A stretch of DNA of 41,977 bases. Source: Burkholderiales bacterium (GTDB lineage Bacteria > Pseudomonadota > Gammaproteobacteria > Burkholderiales > Burkholderiaceae_C). The position numbers and the translations under genes were made by a program. The number at the start of each line of letters is the position of its first letter. Within the stretch, counting starts at the first letter, position 1. Location of the stretch: positions 1-41,977 of the forward strand of contig JACPOK010000022.1 of the NCBI GenBank assembly GCA_016191525.1, in the 5' to 3' direction. Below are positions 1 through 8,798 of this stretch, piece after piece. The notes under the pieces are model-generated. The model was not told where the DNA came from. It was given only the letters and a program-made list of their open reading frames with translations, and made no database searches.

Positions 1-3000
1 AGCGTGTCCTACACCTTCAGCTACGTGGTGGGCACGGGCACCAGCGTGACCTCCACGGGGGTGGTGACCACCACCACGGCGGACGGCACGCTCACCAACA
101 ACACCAGCCAGGCGGTGATGGCGATCACCTCGCTGGCGGACTTGGCTGTCACGAAGACCGCCAGCACTACGGTGGGCACGGTCGGCTCGACCTTTAGCTA
201 CATCATTACTTTCGCCAACGCCGGGCCGAGCGGCGCGACGAGTGTCACGCTAACTGACTCGCTGGTCTCCGCGGGCCTTACCCTGACTACGGCCAGGTTG
301 AGCGTTTCCAGCGGGACAATGAGTCTTGTCACAACAACCGGGGGAGTAACAGTCACAGCTGCCAGCTTTGCTTCGGGAGCCAGTGGCACGCTGACGCTGA
401 CGGTACAGGTCGGGACAGGAACCGGCTCGATTACCAATACGGTGGGTATAACGAGCACGACACCCGACATCACCAGCACGAACAATACCGCGACCAGCAC
501 GATCAGCCGCAGCACGAATACGGACTTGAGTGTGACGCTGAGCCTGCCGACCGGCGGTACAGCCAACCTGACAGTGACGGGCACGGTCACCTTCTACAAC
601 ACAAGCGGCGTACAGGCCGACAACGTGACGCGCACAGTGTTCCTGAGCGGTACGACCTTCATCAATGTGGGCACTGGAGGAACCGTCGTGGCGGGCAGCG
701 TGACTGCCACATTCAATGTCACCAACATGCCGGCGAACACAAGCGAGAGCTTTACCTTCACCTATGCAATGCCCTCGGCGGGCAGTGTGAGTGCCACTGC
801 GACCGTTGCCGCAACAACAGTGGAGACGAGCACAACCAACAACGTCGCGACGGCGCTTTCCATAACGGGAAGCACGTACGAAGTAAGCGTTACCCTTGTC
901 ATGCCGGCAGGCGGAGTCGCTAGCGCGGTGACATCAGGCACAGTCACGTTCTATAACCTCGGCAACACGCAGGCGGACAACCTGACCCGCACCGTGTTCC
1001 TGTCCGGTGGAACCCTGACGAGCGCAGTCGGTGGAACGATCACGGCCGGCAGTGTGACAGTCACGTTCAATGCGGCGAACATGGCTGCCAACACGAGCGT
1101 GAGCTTCGTGTTTAGCTACCAACTGCCCGCGGCGGGCTCGGTAAACGCGACCGCCACGATAGCCACTACCAGCACGGATACGCTGGCAACCAACAACACA
1201 GCCACCGCGACCACCTTGGTCACAGCGACCAGTACGAGTATTGATCTGTCAGTATCCCTGGCGGTCAGTCCGACACTCCTGGTGGCGGGCTCCAACACCG
1301 TGATGGTCACTGTCACCAACGTGGGCGGCGTGACGAGCACTGGCACGCTGGTAGTCACCCTGCCGACAGGTACGGTGGGCTTCACTGTGGGTACGCTGTC
1401 GGCGGGCCAGAACCGGGTCTTCACGGCGTCCTACAGTCTCGCGCCGTTGACCACGAATTCGCAGACGTTCTCCGCATCGGTGACCGCTTTCCCAGGACCG
1501 GACGCCAACCTGCCAAACAACACCACGACACTCGTGGCCGGTATCGGCTCACGCCTACAAGGCGTGGCCTGGATTGACACCACCCGCAACCGTGTGCTGG
1601 ACGCCGGGGAGGTTCTGCTGCCCGACCTGATGGTGAAGCTCAGTAATGCGGGCACTGGCTTCACGACCACAACGTTCACGAACAGCTCCGGCCAATACGA
1701 CTTCCGCGGCGTGCCTGCTGGCACCGGTTACAAGGTGGAGTTCTTCACTTGTGTTACCGCAGGGGTCGTCAGCACTTGCTCTGCGCTTGGAACCACACCG
1801 CTGAACATGGGCAACATGATTGCGGGCGCACGCACGACTGAGTACGGCCAGGCTTCGACCGGTACCACGACGATGGTCACGACCGCGGCCGGCGCCGCCT
1901 CCACGGTCGGGCGCGCCATCGACACAATTGCGCTGTACGCCGGTGACAACACGAACAACCAGAACCTGCCGCTGGACCCTCGCGGGCTGGTTTACGACTC
2001 AGTCAGCCGCGTCGTCATTGCGGGTGCTACTGTGCGCCTCACTGGTCCGGCTACGTTCGATCCCGCTGTCCATCTGCTGGACGTCAATGGCGCCCAGGTA
2101 AACAACGAATCGACAACCGGCGTCAACGGCCTTTACGAGTTCATATTCATCAACAACCCGCCGGCCGGCACGTATACGCTGGCGGTCATCAGCGCTCCGG
2201 CCGCCTATCGCACGACTGCGGCCGTGCTGGGCAATGTGGCTCAACCGAACGAGATTGGCGGAGCCATCACGACGCCGTATGTTGTTCCCGCAGTGGCCGT
2301 GAACATGCAGCCTGCGTACGCCGCGCCCGGCTCGCCGCCTGCGGGCACGCCGCGGTCTTCGGCCGTAGGGGTTGCCGGCACGCAATATGCCCTGAGTCTC
2401 CGCTTCGCTTTCGATAACGGCGTGGCGTATTTCGGCGAACTGTTCAACAACAACATTCCTCTGGATGCCGTTGCTGGGGGGCCCGGCCCGAGTGGTTCCG
2501 GCGCGGGGACACCCACCGCGACCGTGGACCTGTCCATCATCAAGACTGGGCAAGCTACCCTGCCCGCAGGATCGACGGGCACCTACACGCTCGTGGTTAC
2601 CAATCCTGGACCCACGAGCGCGCTGGATACGACGGTGACCGACGTCATGCCTGCTGGCCTGACGCTGCTGAGCGCGTCCGTCCGGCCGGCCAATGCCTTC
2701 GCCCTTGCCACCACGCCGGCCGGCCTGGTGGCCACGACGTCCAGCTTCAATGTGGGAGTAGCGACAATCACGCTTGTGGTGCGCGCCAACGTTTCGGCGG
2801 CGGGCACCACCGTGACCAATATCGCGAGCGTGGCCAGTTCGACCACTGAATCCAATACGGTGGATAACGTGTCCTCGGCGGTAACGTTCATCCCCGGCGC
2901 GGACGTTTCCATCATCAAACGGGGTCCGGTCACGCTGACCGCAGGTGGCACGGGCACTTACACCCTCACCATCTCCAACGGTGGGCCGGCGGTCGCGACC

Positions 3001-4551
3001 AATGTGACCGTCACCGATGTCCTGCCACCGGGCCTGACCCTTGCATCAGCAACGGTGCTTTCGGGAAGCCTGACGATGGCGACCACGAACAATGGCCTCA
3101 CGGCAGTTGCGCCGACTATGCCGGTTGGGACCGCGGTGATTTTCCTCACCGTGAACGTCGACGTCACGGCGACTGGCACGCTGACAAACGTCGGTCGCGT
3201 CACCACCACGAGCGCCGACCTTCAACTGGACAACAATACGAGTACGGTCACCACGGCCGTCCTCGGGGCAGACCTCGCCATCACCAAGTTTGGCCCGCCA
3301 ACCATCAGTGCGGCAGGAACCAGCACGTACACGCTGGTCATCTTCAATAACGGACCGAGCGTGGCGGCCAATGTCACCCTGACCGACGTCATGCCCGCAG
3401 GCCTCACCCTGTTGAAGGCTGAAATAGTGCCGGCCGGCAGCCTGACGCTGACCGTGACGCCTGAACGCCTGCTTGGCACCGTGCCGGTGCTGGCCGTGGG
3501 CGGAATGACGGTGACCCTGACCGTGCAGGCAGCCTATACAGCGACCGGCACAATCACGAACTTCGCTTCCGTGACCGCCACGACGCCGGACCCGACCACG
3601 ACCAACAACATCGGTTCGGCCACGTCGGTCATCAAGGACGTCGAGTCCGGCGTGATCCTGGTCAACAAGACCGGCAACAAGACCGTCGCGGAAGTCGGCG
3701 ACTCGCTCCAATACACCATTCGCATGCGCAATACCATTGCCGTCAACGTGGCGCGGGTGACGCTGGAAGACTTGTTGCCCGCCGGGTTCAGGTACATCCC
3801 CGGCACCGCCCGCCTCAATGGCACGGTCACTGCGGATCCCGCGGGCGGTATCGGCAGGCAGTTGCTGTTCGACATCGGCACGATCCCCGGCAACTCCACG
3901 GCCGAATTGACCTACTTTGTCCGCCTGGGTGTGGGCTCGCAGCAGGGCGACGGCATCAACCGCGCCACCGCCATCTTCCCGGGCGGGCGCGGCCAGCCTG
4001 TGCGCTCCAATACCGCGCTGTTCAAAGTGGTTGTGCAGGGCGGCGTTTTCAGCAATGAAGGCTGTATCGTCGGCAAGGTGTTCGTTGACTGCGACGGCAA
4101 CAGCGCCCAGAGCAACGAAGGCGGCTCGCGAGAGCTTGGCATTCCGGGGGTGAGGCTGGTGATGCTGGACGGCACCTATATCGTGACTGACAACGAAGGC
4201 AAATACAGCATCTGCGGAGTCAAGCCGCAGACGCATGTGATCAAGGTGGATCGCTCGACCCTGCCCAGAGGCTCACGCCTGCTGCCTTCCAGCAACCGCA
4301 ACGCCGGCGTGGGTGACAGCCTGTTCGTCGAAATGAAGGGCGGTGAACTTCATCGTGCCGATTTCATCGAAGGCTCGTGCAGTCCCGAAGTGCTGGACCA
4401 GGTCAAGGCGCGCCGCGCCCAGGGGGGCGTGGTGGTTCCTGAGGTGGAGAAGGGCGCGCCGCTCAGCATCGAGAACCCCGGTGGTGCGCCGCAGATCCTG
4501 CCAGCTCCCCGGCCTGATGTGCCCGTGACAACCCCGGAGACCCGGCCATGA
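1..4551 (+). CDS. Giant DUF11/SdrD-like repeat surface protein (5' end cut off by window)
   Basis: The reading frame is open from the first base, so the N-terminus lies outside; about 1,516 residues are visible. They are built from repeated Ig-like modules. DUF11-type repeats (pattern AD-L-x-I-x-K ... G-x-x-x-TYT ... NxGP ... VTDxxPxGLT) begin near residues 46, 840, 967, 1090 and 1215. Related beta-sandwich repeats begin near 173 and 290, and a CARDB-like module near 412. SdrD-B/carboxypeptidase-like modules (GxVWxDxxxN, SGxYxFxGVP) lie near 515, 658 and 1353. The last about 60 residues are proline-rich, with no sorting signal or membrane anchor. Composition is Thr/Val/Ala/Gly-rich with few Cys. 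The stop overlaps the next start (ATGA), so the barrel protein downstream is probably its partner. By family, DUF11 repeats form long extracellular stalks; an adhesin or surface-layer role is inference. Confidence 0.85.
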   Translation, partial: SVSYTFSYVVGTGTSVTSTGVVTTTTADGTLTNNTSQAVMAITSLADLAVTKTASTTVGTVGSTFSYIITFANAGPSGATSVTLTDSLVSAGLTLTTARLSVSSGTMSLVTTTGGVTVTAASFASGASGTLTLTVQVGTGTGSITNTVGITSTTPDITSTNNTATSTISRSTNTDLSVTLSLPTGGTANLTVTGTVTFYNTSGVQADNVTRTVFLSGTTFINVGTGGTVVAGSVTATFNVTNMPANTSESFTFTYAMPSAGSVSATATVAATTVETSTTNNVATALSITGSTYEVSVTLVMPAGGVASAVTSGTVTFYNLGNTQADNLTRTVFLSGGTLTSAVGGTITAGSVTVTFNAANMAANTSVSFVFSYQLPAAGSVNATATIATTSTDTLATNNTATATTLVTATSTSIDLSVSLAVSPTLLVAGSNTVMVTVTNVGGVTSTGTLVVTLPTGTVGFTVGTLSAGQNRVFTASYSLAPLTTNSQTFSASVTAFPGPDANLPNNTTTLVAGIGSRLQGVAWIDTTRNRVLDAGEVLLPDLMVKLSNAGTGFTTTTFTNSSGQYDFRGVPAGTGYKVEFFTCVTAGVVSTCSALGTTPLNMGNMIAGARTTEYGQASTGTTTMVTTAAGAASTVGRAIDTIALYAGDNTNNQNLPLDPRGLVYDSVSRVVIAGATVRLTGPATFDPAVHLLDVNGAQVNNESTTGVNGLYEFIFINNPPAGTYTLAVISAPAAYRTTAAVLGNVAQPNEIGGAITTPYVVPAVAVNMQPAYAAPGSPPAGTPRSSAVGVAGTQYALSLRFAFDNGVAYFGELFNNNIPLDAVAGGPGPSGSGAGTPTATVDLSIIKTGQATLPAGSTGTYTLVVTNPGPTSALDTTVTDVMPAGLTLLSASVRPANAFALATTPAGLVATTSSFNVGVATITLVVRANVSAAGTTVTNIASVASSTTESNTVDNVSSAVTFIPGADVSIIKRGPVTLTAGGTGTYTLTISNGGPAVATNVTVTDVLPPGLTLASATVLSGSLTMATTNNGLTAVAPTMPVGTAVIFLTVNVDVTATGTLTNVGRVTTTSADLQLDNNTSTVTTAVLGADLAITKFGPPTISAAGTSTYTLVIFNNGPSVAANVTLTDVMPAGLTLLKAEIVPAGSLTLTVTPERLLGTVPVLAVGGMTVTLTVQAAYTATGTITNFASVTATTPDPTTTNNIGSATSVIKDVESGVILVNKTGNKTVAEVGDSLQYTIRMRNTIAVNVARVTLEDLLPAGFRYIPGTARLNGTVTADPAGGIGRQLLFDIGTIPGNSTAELTYFVRLGVGSQQGDGINRATAIFPGGRGQPVRSNTALFKVVVQGGVFSNEGCIVGKVFVDCDGNSAQSNEGGSRELGIPGVRLVMLDGTYIVTDNEGKYSICGVKPQTHVIKVDRSTLPRGSRLLPSSNRNAGVGDSLFVEMKGGELHRADFIEGSCSPEVLDQVKARRAQGGVVVPEVEKGAPLSIENPGGAPQILPAPRPDVPVTTPETRP

Positions 4552-7500
4552 AGCCCCGCAAAGGCATACAGCGCGAACTCGTGATGGCGCGGCGGGCGCC
4601 CGTCGCCGCGGCCGCGCTCGCCTTGCTGCACGGCTTCGCGGCCGCGCAGCCTGCGGCCAATACGACCAGTGCGGACGTTCCGGCGGCCCGCAGCCTGTTC
4701 GAAACCGGTGGCCAGGAAACCATCGGGCCGAGGCCGTTCACTTCGTTCTTCGAGCGCCTTTCCACCCCCGTGGAAAAGATCGTCATCAAAGTCGCGGCGG
4801 ACAATCTCCAGGCCGATGGCGTGACGCCTACCGACGTGCAGGTGCAATTGCTCAATCGCGACGGACAGCGGATGCGGGGCGACATCGACGTCACCATCGA
4901 AGTGGATGCCGGAGCGCGGGTGCTGCTTCCCGGCCGCATGACATCTGAATCCGGGGCCGACCGCGGCGACGTGGACCGAATCCAGCCCGGTATCCAGTAC
5001 ATCGTCAAGGACGGCGTGCTGCAGTTCAAGCTGATTGCGCCCTACAAGCCGGATTCAGTGAACCTGCGGGTTTCGGTCAAGAGCCTGACCGAAAAGGTCG
5101 TGATTCGATACGTGCCCGAACTGCGGGAACTGATCGCGGTAGGCCTGCTCGAATCGCACCTGCGTTCCGACAAGTTCGATCCCAAGCAGATCGTGCCGGT
5201 GCGCGAGAACGACGGTTTTGATAACGAACTGCGCAACTTCACAAAGGAATTCGCGGGCGGAAAGACCAGGCTCGGCGCCCGTGCTGCCGTCTATCTGAAG
5301 GGGAAGGTCAGCGGCCAGTACCTGCTGACCCTGTCTTACGACTCCGAAAAGGTCACGCACAAGCAGCTCTTCCAGGACATAGACCCGAACGCTTTCTACC
5401 CGGTCTACGGCGATTCCAGCGTGCGCGGGGTGGACGCGCAAAGCTCGGGCAAGCTGTACGTGCGGATCGACAAGAATCTCAGCTACCTGATGTACGGCGA
5501 CTACACCACGGGAGACGCCAATCCCGCGCGCAGCCTGAGCCAGTACAGCCGGTCGCTGCCGGGCGTTCGCGCGCACTACGAGGAAGGCGCCATCACTGCC
5601 AACGCCTTTGTCGCCAGGCAATCGCTCACCCAGGTAGTGGATGAATTCGCGGCGCGCGGTGTTTCAGGCCCCTATTCGGTTTCCAGGTCGAACGGCATCA
5701 CCGGATCGGAAAAGATCGAAATCCTGGTGCGCGATCGCAACCAGCCATCCGTGATCCTGAAGGCCACGCAGCTGAGCCGGTCGCTTGACTACGAGTTCGA
5801 GCCGTTCAATGGGCAGATCCTGTTCCGGGCTCCCGTCCCAAGCGTGGACGACCAGCTCAACCCCGTATCCATCCGTGTCACCTACGAAGTCGATCGCGGC
5901 GGAAAGAGCTTCACGGTAATCGGAGGCGACGTCCGCCTCAAGATCAGCGAGGCGCTCTCCGTCGGCATTGCCGCCGCCAAGGACAACAACCCCGACGCGC
6001 CGTTTACCGTGGTAGGCGCCAACCTTCAGCTCAAGCTCAGCAAGAAAACCGAGCTGATCGCCGAGATCGCGCGCGCCGACAGCATGGCAGGCGCCACGTC
6101 CAACAACTTCACCGTTAACAACAGTTCCAATTTCGCCGGCGCGACCGGGCCCGTAACCGGCAACGCCGCCCGGGTGGAAATCCGCCACGCCGACGACGAC
6201 CTGCAGGGCCGTGCCTTCGCAGTGCGCAGCGACAACAACTTCAACAACAGCTCGTCCGGAGTGACAGGCGGACGCACGGAGTATGGGGTTTCCGCAGCAT
6301 ACAAAGTGACGCCGGCGCTGACCCTCAACGGCGAAATCCTGCATACCGAGGACAGGATATCGGCGGCAACCAGTGCCGCAGCCAGTATCGGCGCCGATCT
6401 CAAGCTGAGCGACAGGTTGACCATTGGCGCGGGCGCAAGGCACGCCCGCCAGAATTCGATCACGCTCGTGCCGGCGACCGGCACCAACTGCGTCAGCGTT
6501 GGCTCAACGGCGACGTCCACGGCCGGCGCGGTTCAGGGCTACAACGTCGGCTACGGCATTGACCAGGTCGGCAACCAGCAGATCGACCCCGCCACTGGCC
6601 GGCCCGTGGTCTGCAACACGATCTCGCTCCCGACAGGCCCCGCGACCGAACTGGATTCGTCTTCGCTGTACGCCCGCGCTTCATGGCGCATGACCGACAC
6701 CGTGGCGCTCAACGGCGAGATCCAGCGCGAAATCGGGGGTGACAGCCAGAGCACTCTGTATCGCGTTGGCGCCGACTGGCAAGTCGCGCCCAAGACGCGC
6801 CTGTATGGCCGTTACGAGCATTCGCGCCAGTTCAGCGGCGCGTACGGTCTGGGCGTCGGGGATACGGGAAGCACCTTTGCCTTCGGCATTGATACGCAGT
6901 ACATGCAGGACGGCACGCTGTATAGCGAATATCGCATGCGTGATGCTTCTGCCGGCCGCGAGGTGCAGGCGGCGCTGGGCCTGCGTAACGGCTGGCGCAT
7001 CTCCGAAGGTTTGCGGCTGGTGACCAATGCCGAAAAGATCTACACGACCAGCGGCGGGGCGACGGCCCTCGGCGTCGGCCTGGAATACACGGCCAGCGAG
7101 TTGTGGAAGGCCTCGGGCCGCCTCGAGCGGCGCGAGGACGCCTCCAACGTGAACTACCTGCTGACCGCAGGGGCGGCCCGCAAACTTGACCGCGACTGGA
7201 CATTCGTCAGCCGCGACTACCTGAACCTGGTCAATCCCAAGACAGGTGCTGCCAGGCACACCCAAAACCAGTTCCAGGCCGGTTTTGCGTATCGCCCGGT
7301 GGACAACAACAAGTTTGACGCGCTCGGCCTCTATGAGCGCAAGACGGACAAGGACCCCGCGTCGTTCCTCAACAGCGCAACCGACGTGATCAGTTTCCGC
7401 GCCAACTACCATCCCACCCGGGTATGGTGGGTTTCCGGGCGCTACGCCTTCAAGCGGGTCAACGAATTGCTGCTGGGTACGGTGCAGGACGGCTACTATG

Positions 7501-7820
7501 CGCAGCTGTTCGGAACGCGCGTCACCTATGACGTCAGCAACCGCTGGTCTGTAGGCGGACTTGTCACGGTACTCCAGGGCAAGGGGGGAGCCCGCCAATA
7601 CGCCTACGGTATCGAGGCCGGCTACGTGCTGGTGGATAACGTGTGGGTTACGCTGGGGTACAACTGGCGCGGCTTCACCGACAAGGACTTGACTGGCAGC
7701 GACTACACCAATCGGGGTTGGGTGCTCGGGGTGCGCTACAAGTTCGACGAAGATCTGTTCCGCAAGGACGATCCGAGTGTCAACAAGACGCTCAATCCCC
7801 AAGTTCCCGTATCGAAATAA
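4548..7820 (+). CDS. Predicted outer-membrane beta-barrel protein with N-terminal Ig-like domain
   Basis: 1,090 residues. The start shares 4 bp with the stop of the DUF11 gene (ATGA); an in-frame ATG at 4584 gives a cleaner signal peptide (MARRAPVAAAALALLHGFAAA) and may be the real start. After the leader, about residues 60-190 resemble an invasin/Big-1-type Ig domain (VxVxLLxxxGxxxxGxxxVTIEVDxG). A conserved linker of about 200 residues follows. The remaining about 650 residues show alternating polar/aromatic strands typical of a barrel (RxSWRMTDTVALNGEIQ, TRLYGRYEHS, LGYNWRGF, WVLGVRYKFDEDLF). No TonB box or plug domain is visible, so I do not call it a TonB-dependent receptor. A perfect hairpin follows the stop. 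Coupling to a giant repeat protein suggests anchoring or export of that protein; this is inferred from context. Substrate unknown. Confidence 0.75.
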   Translation: MKPRKGIQRELVMARRAPVAAAALALLHGFAAAQPAANTTSADVPAARSLFETGGQETIGPRPFTSFFERLSTPVEKIVIKVAADNLQADGVTPTDVQVQLLNRDGQRMRGDIDVTIEVDAGARVLLPGRMTSESGADRGDVDRIQPGIQYIVKDGVLQFKLIAPYKPDSVNLRVSVKSLTEKVVIRYVPELRELIAVGLLESHLRSDKFDPKQIVPVRENDGFDNELRNFTKEFAGGKTRLGARAAVYLKGKVSGQYLLTLSYDSEKVTHKQLFQDIDPNAFYPVYGDSSVRGVDAQSSGKLYVRIDKNLSYLMYGDYTTGDANPARSLSQYSRSLPGVRAHYEEGAITANAFVARQSLTQVVDEFAARGVSGPYSVSRSNGITGSEKIEILVRDRNQPSVILKATQLSRSLDYEFEPFNGQILFRAPVPSVDDQLNPVSIRVTYEVDRGGKSFTVIGGDVRLKISEALSVGIAAAKDNNPDAPFTVVGANLQLKLSKKTELIAEIARADSMAGATSNNFTVNNSSNFAGATGPVTGNAARVEIRHADDDLQGRAFAVRSDNNFNNSSSGVTGGRTEYGVSAAYKVTPALTLNGEILHTEDRISAATSAAASIGADLKLSDRLTIGAGARHARQNSITLVPATGTNCVSVGSTATSTAGAVQGYNVGYGIDQVGNQQIDPATGRPVVCNTISLPTGPATELDSSSLYARASWRMTDTVALNGEIQREIGGDSQSTLYRVGADWQVAPKTRLYGRYEHSRQFSGAYGLGVGDTGSTFAFGIDTQYMQDGTLYSEYRMRDASAGREVQAALGLRNGWRISEGLRLVTNAEKIYTTSGGATALGVGLEYTASELWKASGRLERREDASNVNYLLTAGAARKLDRDWTFVSRDYLNLVNPKTGAARHTQNQFQAGFAYRPVDNNKFDALGLYERKTDKDPASFLNSATDVISFRANYHPTRVWWVSGRYAFKRVNELLLGTVQDGYYAQLFGTRVTYDVSNRWSVGGLVTVLQGKGGARQYAYGIEAGYVLVDNVWVTLGYNWRGFTDKDLTGSDYTNRGWVLGVRYKFDEDLFRKDDPSVNKTLNPQVPVSK

Positions 7821-8144
7821 CGCCCCGGGGCGTTCACACGATTTGAAACAACCGCTTTTCGCGGTTGTTTCGCTTTTGCTGCTGAGCATCCCAACCCGGC
7901 TCGGTTGGCGATACCGCAGTCACCTTTGGCATTACCTACACCAAGACTGTAACAATCAAGGGTAAATCCTTGATTTGCAAAGAAATTAGGCCGACTCTAA
8001 AATTACACGAGACCCATCATATTGGGAGCTGTGTGGATTTCCGCACAAAAAGCCAATTGATTTACAGCTAGACTTGTAACAACTAATTACAAACGGCTCC
8101 GTGCATTGTAAGATTGTGTATCTGACGCGTTAAACCAAGAGGAA
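7821..8144. other. AT-rich 324-bp intergenic region
   Basis: This stretch is clearly more AT-rich than its surroundings from about 7960 on. It holds the terminator at 7845-7877 and a possible decayed small secreted-protein gene (7843-8071). It also has an inverted repeat TTGTAA-N7-TTACAA (8074-8092). A weak sigma70-like promoter for the lipoprotein gene is possible: TTACAA at 8087-8092, a 16-bp spacer and TAAGAT at 8109-8114. No intact gene with a normal start and ribosome binding site was found. Confidence 0.5.
7845..7877 (+). terminator. Rho-independent terminator after the barrel gene
   Basis: A perfect 11-bp stem (GAAACAACCGC at 7845-7855 pairing with 7861-7871), a 5-nt loop and then GCTTTT. 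It lies 25 bp after the stop codon at 7820. The T tail is short, so efficiency may be moderate. The same bases also read as the start of a signal-peptide-like frame, discussed under findings. Confidence 0.7.
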
Positions 8145-8780
8145 ATGAGCTTTCACCCCCTTTATCTCGCTGCTGCGGTTCTTGCGCTTTGCGGTTGTGC
8201 GCACAACGCCACGCAAAGTGAAGTCCCCGCGCCGTCTGCCCGTGCCGCTTCCGGCCTGGCTGCGCAGGAGCTGCGCATGACCGACATGCAGATACAGGCG
8301 GACCGCAAGACCATCGAGGCCGTGCAGCAGCGCCTGCGCCTGCTCAGCGAGGCCGGCTTGGCCCAGAACAACTACCCGCTGGCCAAGGCCCAGTGCTGGC
8401 TCGACACCGCCAAGACCCAGTACCACGAGAACGACCGCACGGGCTACATCGAAGAGTCGATCGCCGAATCGCTGAAGATCGTACAGGCGCTGGAAGGCGA
8501 CAAAGGCCGCAAGGTCGGTTTCGATACGCCACTGGTTGCGCGCAGCACTCGCCTTCGCGAAGACCTCTGGGCCCAGCTCGGCGCCTTCAAGTCGCGTGAA
8601 TCGACGCTGATCTGCAATGCCCGCACCGTGGCTTGCGGCGAAGTTCGCCTGGTTCGCGCCGGCCATGCCGAGCAGCAAACGGGCTGGCGCCAGGCCACCC
8701 CCCACGTGCAAATGGTGGAAGACGCCGTGCGCCGCGCTACCGCCGAAGCTGCCAGCTGCCAGCCCACCGGCCGCGGCTGA
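8145..8780 (+). CDS. Lipoprotein resembling the N-terminal half of OmpA-family lipoproteins
   Basis: 211 residues. The N-terminus MSFHPLYLAAAVLALCGCAHN is a lipoprotein signal with adjacent lipobox cysteines at 16 and 18, so the product should be lipid-anchored. The body contains an Ala/Gln/Arg-rich, probably helical stretch (about residues 38-75) and the motif KAQCWLDTAKTQYHENDRTGYIEESIAESL. In Burkholderiales proteins I recall, this type of segment precedes a C-terminal peptidoglycan-binding OmpA domain. Here the protein ends after about 210 residues and no OmpA domain (NX2LSxxRA-type motif) follows before the convergent gene, so it is either a short family member or truncated. An AAGAGGA sequence sits unusually close to the ATG. 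It lies downstream of an AT-rich gap and ends 18 bp from the convergent ligase gene. Function unproven. Confidence 0.75.
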   Translation: MSFHPLYLAAAVLALCGCAHNATQSEVPAPSARAASGLAAQELRMTDMQIQADRKTIEAVQQRLRLLSEAGLAQNNYPLAKAQCWLDTAKTQYHENDRTGYIEESIAESLKIVQALEGDKGRKVGFDTPLVARSTRLREDLWAQLGAFKSRESTLICNARTVACGEVRLVRAGHAEQQTGWRQATPHVQMVEDAVRRATAEAASCQPTGRG

Positions 8781-8798
8781 ACCCCTTTACCGGTTTGG

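Noticed and set aside
100..4060. Repetitive DNA in the DUF11 gene as tandem repeats or CRISPR-like array
   Set aside because: The repetition is at protein level with divergent nucleotides and no constant repeat-spacer units.
3046..4236. Long open frame on the minus strand opposite the DUF11 gene
   Set aside because: It is His/Arg/Gly-rich with no domain or signal, and is a by-product of the high-GC coding strand beneath it.
4548..7820. Barrel gene as a TonB-dependent receptor
   Set aside because: No TonB box and no plug-domain motifs were seen; the N-terminal domain is Ig-like instead.
6681..7889. 402-codon minus-strand open frame opposite the barrel gene
   Set aside because: No recognisable motifs; it runs antisense to a well-supported coding region.
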